In this document: positions 1 to 6,703 of the stretch, piece after piece
Layout: each line of letters begins with the position of its first letter
Position numbering within the stretch: the first letter of the stretch is position 1
Source of the DNA: an uncultured Oscillospiraceae bacterium
GTDB lineage: Bacteria; Bacillota; Clostridia; Oscillospirales; Acutalibacteraceae
Direction: 5' to 3'
Assembly: GCA_900549155.1 (NCBI GenBank)
Contig: URNF01000039.1
Location: 1-15,513, forward strand
Length of the DNA stretch: 15,513 bases
Position numbers and translations under genes: made by a program
The notes under the pieces: generated by a model
The model's input: only the letters and a program-made list of their open reading frames with translations
Told to the model about the DNA's origin: nothing
The model's database searches: none

Positions 1-38
1 TGACAGGCTAGCGTTCTAACCAGCTGAACTACCGGGCC
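1..38 (-). tRNA. tRNA-Asp(GUC), partial (5' part only; runs off the left edge)
   Basis: Read on the minus strand, the 38 bases give a 7-nt acceptor strand GGCCCGG, TA, a D arm with GTTC...GAAC pairing and an AGCTGGTTA loop, then the anticodon-stem strand CTAGC and a loop starting CTGTCA. The anticodon is GTC at positions 2-4, which decodes Asp. The 3' half, including the T arm and CCA, lies outside the window. A near-consensus promoter sits directly upstream at 75-103. More tRNA or other genes may follow downstream outside the window. Confidence 0.9.
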
Positions 39-74
39 ATCCTTGCAGCGGTTTTCCCGCGTGCAACGGTCACT

Positions 75-103
75 ATTATAGCGGATAAACCGTGACTTGT
101 CAA
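75..103 (-). promoter_or_regulatory. Sigma-A promoter of the tRNA-Asp gene
   Basis: On the minus strand the -35 box is TTGACA (98-103) and the -10 box is TATAAT (75-80), both perfect consensus, with a 17-nt spacer. The predicted start is near position 68, giving a leader of about 30 nt before the mature tRNA 5' end at 38. A full-consensus promoter fits a stable RNA gene. Confidence 0.88.
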
Positions 104-126
104 TATCTTTTTCAACTTTTTTCGCG

Positions 127-924
127 TCAGTTCCTGCCAAGCTCCTTTGTCCGCTTATAGGAAGCATCCACCGCCGCTTTGCAGATGTCGGTGAAGCCCT
201 CGTTTTCAAGGACATGCACGCCCTCAATGGTGCTGCCCGCAGGGCTGCACACCGCTTTTACAAGTGCCGACGGCTCTATGCCCGTTTTCTCCAGCAGCGC
301 CACCGTGCCGATGATCGTCTGCAGCGCATATTGCAGCGCCTTTTCCCGGGAAATACCGCAGGCAGCGCCGCCCTGTGCCAGTGCATCGGCAAACATGCCG
401 ACAAAAGCAGGACCGCAGCCGGACACGGCGCTTGCGGCATCAAAATCCGCCTCTTTCAGTTCGTCGAGCTTGCCCGCGGTGGACAGCATATGCAGAAAAT
501 CCGCATGAGCATCCGCACGCACCGTCTCGCTCATGGTGTAAAGGATCATGCCTTCACCCACAGAAACAGGCAAATTCGGCATGATGCGAATGACGCCGAC
601 CTTCCCTACCGCCGCCGTCACCGTGCCAAGCGGCACACCCGCCGCCATGCAGATCAGCGTCAGGTGCTCGTTTTCCTGTGCCGCTGTGCCGATCTCCGCA
701 AGCACCGTGGGCAGCACCTGCGGCTTCACGCCCAAAAACACATAATCACAGGTGGCGACCAATTCCAAATTGTCCGCCACCGCGCAGCCGATCTCCCTTG
801 CCAGTGTGACTGCCTTTATGGCGTCGGCATCCGAAACGGCGACCGACACGGGACCGATCACCTTGCTCACTGCTTTTGCCAAAGCGCCGCCCATGTTGCC
901 GGCGCCGATAAACCCAACCTGCAT
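127..924 (-). CDS. proC: Pyrroline-5-carboxylate reductase (ProC)
   Basis: Cytosolic enzyme for the last step of proline synthesis, reducing pyrroline-5-carboxylate to proline with NAD(P)H. The 265-residue protein has the N-terminal Rossmann dinucleotide site GFIGAGNMGGAL (about 4-15), VKPQ (66-69), the RIMPN segment (113-117), and the C-terminal P5CR dimerisation/active-site motifs SAVSGCGPAF (165-174) and VCSPAGSTIEG (225-235). Its length is normal for the family. The ATG at 924 follows an AAGGAAG ribosome site at good spacing. It is the last gene of proB-proA-proC, with its start only 14 nt after the proA stop, so it is surely co-transcribed. I see no hairpin terminator between its stop and the tRNA-Asp promoter. 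Confidence 0.97.
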   Translation of the reverse strand: MQVGFIGAGNMGGALAKAVSKVIGPVSVAVSDADAIKAVTLAREIGCAVADNLELVATCDYVFLGVKPQVLPTVLAEIGTAAQENEHLTLICMAAGVPLGTVTAAVGKVGVIRIMPNLPVSVGEGMILYTMSETVRADAHADFLHMLSTAGKLDELKEADFDAASAVSGCGPAFVGMFADALAQGGAACGISREKALQYALQTIIGTVALLEKTGIEPSALVKAVCSPAGSTIEGVHVLENEGFTDICKAAVDASYKRTKELGRN

Positions 925-938
925 ACTCTTGCTTCCTT

Positions 939-2180
939 TCAGCGAATGTTGCCGTTGCCGACAACGATATATTTATAGGTCGTCAATTCTTCCAGCCCCA
1001 TCGGGCCGCGCGCGTGCAGCTTCTGCGTGGAAATGCCCATTTCGCAGCCAAGCCCGAACTCGCCGCCGTCGGTGAAGCGTGTGGAAGCGTTGACATACAC
1101 GGCGGCACTGTCCACCTGCGTTGTGAACTTCCGTATCGCATCTTCGTCGCGCGACAGGATGGCGTCGCTGTGTCCCGTGGAATGTTGCCGAATGTGGGCG
1201 ATCGCCGCATCGACATCCGTGACCACGCCGACTGCCAAAATGTAGTCCAGAAACTCCGTGTCAAAGTCGCGCTCCCCCGCCGGTGTTCCGTCGATGATCT
1301 TCCCCGCCGCCGCGTCCAGCCGCAGTTCAACGGGATGCTCACCCTCTGTAAGGCGTGCTTTGAGCATCGGCAGGAACTGCGGCGCGATCGCCGCATCCAC
1401 AAGGCAGACCTCTTCGGCGTTGCACACCGAGGGGCGGCTTTTTTTCGCATTTTCGATCACCCGCAGCGCCATGTTGAGATCTGCGGAGCTTTCCACATAG
1501 ACATGACAAATGCCCGTTCCCGTTTGGATGCACGGCACGGTCGCGTTTTCCACACAGGCGCGGATGAGCCCCGCACCGCCGCGCGGAATGAGCAGATCGA
1601 TAAGCCCGCTTGCCGTCATCATTTCCTGTGCGCCCGCACGGGTGGTATCCTCAATGAGATGCAAAAGCTCCGGCGTCACACCCGCGTTTTCAAGCCCGCT
1701 TTTCAGCGCCGCAACGATCGCGGCGTTGGAGCGGTGCGCCTCTTTTCCGCCGCGCAGAACGCAGACATTGCCGCTTTTGATCGCCAGTGCCGCCGCATCG
1801 GCGGTGACATTCGGGCGACTTTCATAGATGATTGCCACCACGCCGAGCGGCACGGCGACCTTTCTGATGTGCAGTCCGTCCGCGCGCTCTGTGTCTTTCA
1901 GCACTCTGCCGACGGGATCGGGCAGCGCCGCCACCTGGCGTAATCCGTCCGCCATCGCGGCGATGCGCGTTGCATTCAGCGACAGGCGATCCAGCATCAC
2001 CTCGGAGATCGTCCCGCGCGCCGCGTCGACATCGGCGGCATTTGCCGCCAAAATGGCATCGCAGTCATCGAGCAGCGCATCCGCCATCGCGAAAAGTGCA
2101 CGGTTTTTATCCTCTGTGGACAACAGCAGCGCCGCAGGCTTTGCCGCACATGCCGCCGTCAGGATCTCATGCGTTGTCAT
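939..2180 (-). CDS. proA: Glutamate-5-semialdehyde dehydrogenase (gamma-glutamyl phosphate reductase, ProA)
   Basis: NADPH-dependent reduction of gamma-glutamyl phosphate to glutamate-5-semialdehyde, the second step of proline synthesis. The 413-residue protein is an aldehyde-dehydrogenase-superfamily member of normal ProA length. Recognisable segments are YESRPNVTADAAALAIKSGN (about 119-138), VLRGGKEAHRSN (141-152), LIPRGGAGLI (197-206), the catalytic-Cys motif RPSVCNAEE (Cys253), and the C-terminal RFTDGGEFGLGCEMGIST (368-385). I chose the ATG at 2180, which has a GGTGAGG ribosome site just upstream. The frame stays open to 2243, but that extension lies inside proB and is not ProA-like. The start overlaps the proB stop by 14 nt, which suggests translational coupling with the kinase whose labile product ProA uses. 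Confidence 0.97.
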   Translation of the reverse strand: MTTHEILTAACAAKPAALLLSTEDKNRALFAMADALLDDCDAILAANAADVDAARGTISEVMLDRLSLNATRIAAMADGLRQVAALPDPVGRVLKDTERADGLHIRKVAVPLGVVAIIYESRPNVTADAAALAIKSGNVCVLRGGKEAHRSNAAIVAALKSGLENAGVTPELLHLIEDTTRAGAQEMMTASGLIDLLIPRGGAGLIRACVENATVPCIQTGTGICHVYVESSADLNMALRVIENAKKSRPSVCNAEEVCLVDAAIAPQFLPMLKARLTEGEHPVELRLDAAAGKIIDGTPAGERDFDTEFLDYILAVGVVTDVDAAIAHIRQHSTGHSDAILSRDEDAIRKFTTQVDSAAVYVNASTRFTDGGEFGLGCEMGISTQKLHARGPMGLEELTTYKYIVVGNGNIR

Positions 2181-2958
2181 GTTCCTCACCCTTTTTCTCA
2201 GCCAAAAAGCGTGTGCCGCACGCCTTGCCTTCCAAAATATCATACAAAATTTCGGGATGCGCGCCGTTGGCGATCACCGTGTCGCAGCCCGCCTCGACAC
2301 AGCGCTGCGCGGCGTGCAGCTTGGTGATCATACCGCCCGTTCCCAGCGCACTGCCCTTTCCCGACGCAAGTGCGATCACATCGGGTGTGATGTGCTCCAC
2401 CACGGGGATCAGCTTTGCGTTCGGGTCACGGCGCGGATCGGCAGTGTACAGTCCGTCGATGTCCGTGAGCAGGATCAAAAGCTCCGCTTGCACACTGCAT
2501 GCAACGATCGCACCGAGCGTATCGTTATCGCCGATAACGATCTCATCGGTGGCAACCGTATCATTCTCATTGACGATGGGCAGAACGCCGAGCTCCAGCA
2601 ATCTTGAAAGCGTGTTCTGAAAATGCGCATGCCGCGTTTCGTCGCCGACATCCTGCCCTGTGAGCAGGATCTGCGCGACCGTGTGATTATATTCCGAAAA
2701 CAGCTTGTCATAGGTATACATCAGTTCGCACTGCCCCACGGCGGCAGCCGCCTGCTTTGTCGGCATATCGGTCGGTCGCTCGCGCAAATTCAGCTTCCCG
2801 ACTCCCATACCGATGGCGCCTGAGGAAACCAGGATCACTTCGTTTCCGTCGTTCTTGAGATCGCTCAGCACCTTGCAGAGCGTCTCCACACAGCGAATGT
2901 TCAGTCTGCCGCCGGCATGCGCCAGCGTCGACGTCCCGACCTTTACCACAATACGCAA
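2167..2958 (-). CDS. proB: Glutamate 5-kinase (ProB), short form without PUA domain, TTG start
   Basis: ATP-dependent phosphorylation of glutamate, the first and usually feedback-controlled step of proline synthesis. Amino-acid-kinase motifs: KVGTSTL (6-12), VSSGAIGMG (44-52), VNENDTVATDEI (129-140), GDNDTLGAIVA (143-153), LTDIDGLYTADP (164-175) and GTGGMITKL (206-214). The protein is 263 residues and ends soon after the kinase fold. The C-terminal PUA domain of the longer type (E. coli, about 367 residues) is absent. The start is inferred to be TTG at 2958. It begins the conserved M/L-R-I-V-V-K-V-G-T, has GAGGTGGGG at 2965-2973 six nt upstream, and all ATG codons further upstream in frame lie at or before the predicted transcription start. 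It overlaps proA by 14 nt. Confidence 0.95.
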   Translation of the reverse strand: MRIVVKVGTSTLAHAGGRLNIRCVETLCKVLSDLKNDGNEVILVSSGAIGMGVGKLNLRERPTDMPTKQAAAAVGQCELMYTYDKLFSEYNHTVAQILLTGQDVGDETRHAHFQNTLSRLLELGVLPIVNENDTVATDEIVIGDNDTLGAIVACSVQAELLILLTDIDGLYTADPRRDPNAKLIPVVEHITPDVIALASGKGSALGTGGMITKLHAAQRCVEAGCDTVIANGAHPEILYDILEGKACGTRFLAEKKGEEHDNA

Positions 2959-2964
2959 GGAAAA

Positions 2965-2973
2965 CCCCACCTC
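2965..2973 (-). promoter_or_regulatory. Ribosome binding site that fixes the proB TTG start
   Basis: GAGGTGGGG on the minus strand, six nt before the TTG at 2956-2958. Together with the promoter at 2992-3020, which leaves only about 27 nt of leader, it rules out the upstream ATG codons of the open frame as the proB start. Confidence 0.75.
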
Positions 2974-2991
2974 AGTCAAAAATTCAGAGCC

Positions 2992-3020
2992 AGTATAGCA
3001 CATATTTCTGCGCTTTTCAA
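2992..3020 (-). promoter_or_regulatory. Sigma-A promoter of the proBAC operon
   Basis: Minus strand: -35 TTGAAA (3015-3020, 5/6) and -10 TATACT (2992-2997, 5/6), 17-nt spacer, with a TGC extension directly before the -10. The predicted start is near 2985. It lies wholly between the stop of the upstream membrane-protein gene (3041) and proB, so the proline operon has its own promoter. I see no T-box or other long leader element. Confidence 0.72.
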
Positions 3021-3040
3021 TGAAAAACCGCACATTTTCT

Positions 3041-3754
3041 TCATGTTTTCGCCGCATTTTCCCGCTTTAAGTCAAAATGTGCGGCAAAGGACTTGAAAAG
3101 CGGCTGTATCACGAAAAGGCGGTCTATCCCCTTCCCGAACAAGCCGATGACCGTGCCGTTGCAGACCGCCATCAGAAGCGTCCCGAAGGACACCCCCATC
3201 GGCTTTCCGAAAAAGGCAAACGTCAGCACAACGGCGATGAGCAAAAAAGAGAGGTCAAAGCAGGTCTTGAAACGCACTGTTTTGATGCCGTATTTGCCGC
3301 TGACGGCTTTGACAAAGAAATCGTATACCTGCGGATAGAGATAGGTCGTATAAAACAGAGCGACCGACAGCGACGTGAGCAGCACGCCGCCGACAAACAT
3401 CACGATCCGCAGCCACAGCGCCATGCTGCCCGGCGGCGTCACCTGCGGATCGAAGCACGGCAAAAGCCGCCACAGATCCAGGATAGCGCCATAGAACAGC
3501 CCCGTGAAAAATGAGAACAGATATACGACCCGAAAGCGGCGCAGCACAAGACACAGCACGACGAAGAGCAGCGCCTGTATCACATATTCTGCCTGCCCGA
3601 AGCTCAGAAAAGAGACGCGTAAGCTCAGAAGATATGCGGGTGCGACAATCATGGAAACGCCGAAATTCGCCGCCGTCAGCATTGCCACGGCAAACGCCAG
3701 CATCACCACCGCCGTTATGTATACCGCCTCACTGTGCCAAACAAGTTTTTTCAT
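3041..3754 (-). CDS. Polytopic membrane protein, YczE/DUF6198-like
   Basis: A 237-residue integral membrane protein of unknown function. I see about six hydrophobic segments (roughly 10-30, 57-72, 78-98, 113-136, 166-183 and 187-207), a basic cytoplasmic loop (GKYGIKTVRFKTCFD, 153-167) and a charged C-terminus. The spacing and phrases such as TAANFGVSMIVAPAYLLSL and FGKPMGVSFGTLLMAVCNGTVIG resemble the YczE/YitT-like DUF6198 family of Firmicutes, for which I know no established function. The ATG at 3754 has a GGGGGAAG ribosome site. The frame is open upstream to 3871, but that part is the intergenic terminator region. The gene follows a strong terminator at 3781-3817 and I see no good promoter after it, so readthrough or attenuation is possible. 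Confidence 0.82.
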   Translation of the reverse strand: MKKLVWHSEAVYITAVVMLAFAVAMLTAANFGVSMIVAPAYLLSLRVSFLSFGQAEYVIQALLFVVLCLVLRRFRVVYLFSFFTGLFYGAILDLWRLLPCFDPQVTPPGSMALWLRIVMFVGGVLLTSLSVALFYTTYLYPQVYDFFVKAVSGKYGIKTVRFKTCFDLSFLLIAVVLTFAFFGKPMGVSFGTLLMAVCNGTVIGLFGKGIDRLFVIQPLFKSFAAHFDLKRENAAKT

Positions 3755-3780
3755 TCTTTCTTCCCCCTGTTTTTTGTTAT

Positions 3781-3817
3781 AAAAAACGCCATACGCCCGT
3801 TTGCGGGGCGTATGGCG
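3781..3817 (-). terminator. Rho-independent terminator downstream of the surface-protein gene
   Basis: On the minus strand a 12-bp perfect stem (CGCCATACGCCC pairing with GGGCGTATGGCG, 3787-3817) is followed by six T (3781-3786). It ends the transcript of the secreted-protein gene (stop at 3872) and stands only about 30 nt before the ATG of the YczE-like gene. On the plus strand the stem is followed by AAAAC, so it works in one direction only. Confidence 0.88.
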
Positions 3818-3871
3818 AAAACAAACCGTTACCGTTTGGAAAATCCATACCGATTTTGGAAAGAAGATCAC

Positions 3872-5341
3872 TCAAAGATCAATGTCGTAGTCCGCAGGAT
3901 TTTTCGGCTTGAAGGAGCGCGGCTGCGCCGGCGGTTCTTCCGAAAAAATGTCCAGTCCGTCGGCGGGGTCAATGCGTGCATTATCGACGCCTACGGGCGG
4001 CAGCTCTTCTTCCGCGTCCGGTGCGATCTCGTCTGCAGTCGGCAGGCTTTCGGATTTTTTTTTACGTTTCTTCGGGGTGTGCACAAAGAAGATGAACACA
4101 AGCACCGCACCGACGATGCAGAGAATACCGATCACAAGAAAAATGATCGAGGAACGCACCGCATGGCTGGTCAGTCTGCCGAGCATACCGCTTTCAAATC
4201 CCAAAAGAACGATCGTGCCCACCGGCAGCGAGGTCTCAAAACGCAGATAGCCGTCCTTTGTCACGTTGACAATGATCGGTTCGGAAATGCCCTGTTCGGT
4301 CACGGCGGAAACCGTGATGCTCTGCGCGGAGCGCATGGACTTCGGGACGGGAAGCTGGATAACATAGGAATCGTTTGTCACGTTCCAAAAGTCCGACAGC
4401 TCGCCGTTTGCGTCCCGCAGCTGCATGGTGAGATCCAGCACCACACGCGGCACGTCGGCGGGATCAATGCGGGAAAGCACCGTGTCGTCCTGAAGTGCCG
4501 CAGAAATGTGCTCGTCGGGAACCGTTGTTTCCGAAACGGTAGCGCGCAGCTGCAGAATGCCGTTTGCGCCGTCAAGCAGCGCCGTGTATCTCTCCTGCGA
4601 CAGCAAAAGACGGGAAATTTCCGAAAAATCTTTTTCGTCGCAGCCAAAGGCGTCCAAGACATTGCTGTCGAAATTGACACCGAGTGCCACAAAGGTCTCT
4701 TCCATGCCGGTCGTACCGGGAGCAAGATAGGTCGCCGTCGGCGCACCGGTGGTGGTCTTGCCGGACGTGGTCGAACGACGCGAGGTCGTGGAACGGCGCG
4801 AGGCTGTCGACGCGGAAACCGTCACATCCGCACGCGTTGTGACACCGGGTGCATGCGCGGTTGACGCATGCGGCTGCGCACCGACAGAGGCAGCACTGGA
4901 CATATAGCGCACCCCGTCGATCACCGTTTGCTGGGCTTCGCAATAGATATAGGTCTTGTCGGCAGGATAGGTATACCGAAACCGCGCATAGCCGTTTTCA
5001 TCCGTCTGCACGGCAGGCATCACGGTCGTGCCGAGCTGCAGCTTCACGGGAATGCCGGCAAGACCGACACCCTTCTCGTCCGTCACGCGTGCAACAATCT
5101 TGCCCTCCAAGTTCATAATGATACTCTTCGTGGCAACAATGCCGCTGCCGGCGGTCCTGGCCGTTGTTTTATGGGTCGTGGTCGTCACGGGCACATCCTC
5201 GCCCGTGGTCGTCGTGGGATGCGTCGTTGTCGTAACCACCGCATCGGGATCCGTCGTTTCACCCTCTGCCGAAACAGGCAATGCCGCCAACTGCCAAAGC
5301 AGCAGCAAAGCCGAAATGAGCGCAGCGGTTTTCTTCATCAT
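3872..5341 (-). CDS. Secreted single-pass membrane surface protein with Thr-rich linkers and an Ig-like domain
   Basis: 489 residues, not recognised as a named protein. The order is: a signal peptide (1-25, likely cut after LPVSA); a Thr-rich linker (about 30-62, with repeated TTTT); an Ig-like beta domain (about 70-150, with VTDEKGVGLAGIPVKLQL and TDENGYARFRYTYPADKTY, as in Big/CNA-B-type folds); a second Ser/Thr linker with two SRRSTT repeats (181-192); a unique extracellular domain (about 210-385); one membrane helix (about 397-420); a KKRKKK stop-transfer (424-429); and an acidic, Pro-rich cytosolic tail of about 60 residues. I see no sortase LPXTG motif and no dockerin. Two adjacent ATGs are possible starts; the first (5341) is 6 nt after AAAGGG. 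It is transcribed alone from the promoter at 5381-5409 and closed by the terminator at 3781-3817. A role in surface sensing or adhesion is only inferred. Confidence 0.85.
   Translation of the reverse strand: MMKKTAALISALLLLWQLAALPVSAEGETTDPDAVVTTTTHPTTTTGEDVPVTTTTHKTTARTAGSGIVATKSIIMNLEGKIVARVTDEKGVGLAGIPVKLQLGTTVMPAVQTDENGYARFRYTYPADKTYIYCEAQQTVIDGVRYMSSAASVGAQPHASTAHAPGVTTRADVTVSASTASRRSTTSRRSTTSGKTTTGAPTATYLAPGTTGMEETFVALGVNFDSNVLDAFGCDEKDFSEISRLLLSQERYTALLDGANGILQLRATVSETTVPDEHISAALQDDTVLSRIDPADVPRVVLDLTMQLRDANGELSDFWNVTNDSYVIQLPVPKSMRSAQSITVSAVTEQGISEPIIVNVTKDGYLRFETSLPVGTIVLLGFESGMLGRLTSHAVRSSIIFLVIGILCIVGAVLVFIFFVHTPKKRKKKSESLPTADEIAPDAEEELPPVGVDNARIDPADGLDIFSEEPPAQPRSFKPKNPADYDIDL
4766..4801 (-). 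repeat. Two tandem 18-bp coding repeats (SRRSTT x2) in the surface-protein linker
   Basis: Residues 181-192 of the surface protein are SRRSTT twice. The two 18-bp units are near-identical in DNA and differ mainly at third positions. They lie in a low-complexity Ser/Thr linker where copy number could change by slippage. A degenerate third unit (TTSGKTTTG) follows. Confidence 0.6.
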
Positions 5342-5380
5342 CTATGTCCCTTTCTGTCGAAAAATCGTCGTCTGCCAACT

Positions 5381-5409
5381 AGAATAGCATAAACCGTAAA
5401 AAAAGTAAA
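5381..5409 (-). promoter_or_regulatory. Probable sigma-A promoter of the surface-protein gene
   Basis: Minus strand: -35 TTTACT (5404-5409, 4/6), 17-nt spacer, TGC-extended -10 TATTCT (5381-5386, 5/6). The predicted start is near 5374, about 33 nt before the ATG. It is divergent from the alr promoter, with about 45 nt between the two -35 boxes. Confidence 0.55.
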
Positions 5410-5454
5410 TAGGCATTTTGCGGGCTTTTCAAACTAGTTATACGGTTTTTTGTA

Positions 5455-5483
5455 TTGATTATTCCGAAAAGAGCGCGTATAAT
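5455..5483 (+). promoter_or_regulatory. Sigma-A promoter of alr-mnmA
   Basis: -35 TTGATT (5455-5460, 4/6), 17-nt spacer, perfect -10 TATAAT (5478-5483). The predicted start is near 5490, so the in-frame ATG at 5492 would have no ribosome site, which supports the ATG at 5516 as the alr start. Confidence 0.72.
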
Positions 5484-5515
5484 GAAAACGATTGATTTTA
5501 GAGGAGCTAACAGGT

Positions 5516-6703
5516 ATGCAAACAATTCTGAAGCGCACATGGGCGGAGATCGATCTCGACCGCCTGCGGCACAACTGGAATACCATCCGCCGCGCCGTGA
5601 GTGAGAAGACCCGCATGATGGCGGTCGTCAAGGCGGACGCCTACGGTCACGGCGCCGTGACCGTTTCCCGCGTTCTCGACGGCTTGGGTGCGGACTGCTT
5701 TGCCGTGTCCAATCTGGACGAAGCCATCCAGCTGCGGGACGCCGGCATCAAGCGTCCCATCCTCATTTTGTCCTATACCCCGCCCGTCGAGGCGGCGACG
5801 CTTTCGCGCTTTGACATCACCCAAACGGTCATTTCCTCCGAATATGCGACCGCGCTGAACGATGCAGCGGCGGCGGCAAACGTGGACATCACCGTGCACA
5901 TCAAAATCGACACAGGCATGTCCCGCGTCGGCTTTGTGCATCATCACGCGGCGGATCGCGCGGCGGTTGCTGCCGACGTGATCGCAGCGGCAAAGCTCCC
6001 CCATCTGCACGCCGAGGGCATTTTCACGCATTTTGCCTCGGCAGACGAACAGGACGACGGCTTTGTGAAAGAGCAGTTTTCCCGCTTTATGCAAACGGTG
6101 GAGGACGCGGCTGCGGGCGGCGTGCATTTTGCCATACGGCACTGCGCCAACAGCGCCGCCATCGAACGCTTTCCCGAGATGCATCTGGACATGGTGCGCC
6201 CCGGCATCATCCTCTACGGTCTCGCTCCCGACGACAGCTGGATGCACGGTCTTTTGCCGCTGCAGCCGGTCATGCAGCTCAAAACCGTCATTTCTATGGT
6301 GAAAACGCTGCCTGCGGGCGAAACGCTCAGCTATAACCGCACCTATACGACCGACAGAGAAACCACCGTCGCCACCGTTCCGATCGGCTATGCAGACGGC
6401 TATGCCCGCACCATGTCCAACACGGCACACATGCTGCTGCACGGCAAAAAGGTGCCCGTGATCGGCAGAGTGTGCATGGATCAGTGCATGCTGGATGTCA
6501 GCGGTGTGCCCGCCCGTGTCGGCGACATTGTCACGGTGTTCGGCGACACGCTGACGACCGAGCAATATGCCGCCTGGATGCACACCATCAACTACGAAGC
6601 GGTGTGCCTGATCGGCAAACGCGTGCCGCGCGTCTATATGGAAAACGGCGAGGCAGTCAGCTGTGAGGGACTGCTGTCGGAGCACGGTGCGGCACATGAG
6701 TGA
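5516..6703 (+). CDS. alr: Alanine racemase (Alr)
   Basis: PLP-dependent interconversion of L- and D-alanine in the cytosol, supplying D-Ala for peptidoglycan. The 395-residue protein is typical in length. The PLP-lysine motif VKADAYGHGA has Lys39. HIKIDTGMSRVGF (128-140), GIFTHFASAD (168-177), the PLP-phosphate-region segment VRPGIILYG (227-235), the catalytic-Tyr motif IGYADGYAR (290-298) and the MDQCMLDVSG segment (321-330) are all present. I chose the ATG at 5516, which has AGAGGAG nine nt upstream. The frame opens at 5492, but that codon is at the predicted transcription start. The 3' end overlaps mnmA by 8 nt (ATGAGTGA), so the two are co-transcribed and probably translationally coupled. 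Confidence 0.96.
   Translation: MQTILKRTWAEIDLDRLRHNWNTIRRAVSEKTRMMAVVKADAYGHGAVTVSRVLDGLGADCFAVSNLDEAIQLRDAGIKRPILILSYTPPVEAATLSRFDITQTVISSEYATALNDAAAAANVDITVHIKIDTGMSRVGFVHHHAADRAAVAADVIAAAKLPHLHAEGIFTHFASADEQDDGFVKEQFSRFMQTVEDAAAGGVHFAIRHCANSAAIERFPEMHLDMVRPGIILYGLAPDDSWMHGLLPLQPVMQLKTVISMVKTLPAGETLSYNRTYTTDRETTVATVPIGYADGYARTMSNTAHMLLHGKKVPVIGRVCMDQCMLDVSGVPARVGDIVTVFGDTLTTEQYAAWMHTINYEAVCLIGKRVPRVYMENGEAVSCEGLLSEHGAAHE

Noticed and set aside
97..978. A 293-codon plus-strand open frame antisense to proC
   Set aside because: Arg/His/Cys-rich low-similarity sequence with no ribosome site. It begins inside the tRNA-Asp promoter on the other strand.
3734..4864. A 376-codon plus-strand open frame across the surface-protein gene
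   Set aside because: Runs through the terminator and is Arg/His/Gly-rich in its distal part. The minus-strand frame has a signal peptide, membrane helix and promoter.
5410..5454. A possible riboswitch or T-box between the divergent promoters
   Set aside because: Both predicted leaders are only about 25-35 nt, too short for such elements, and no specifier hairpin or conserved box is visible.
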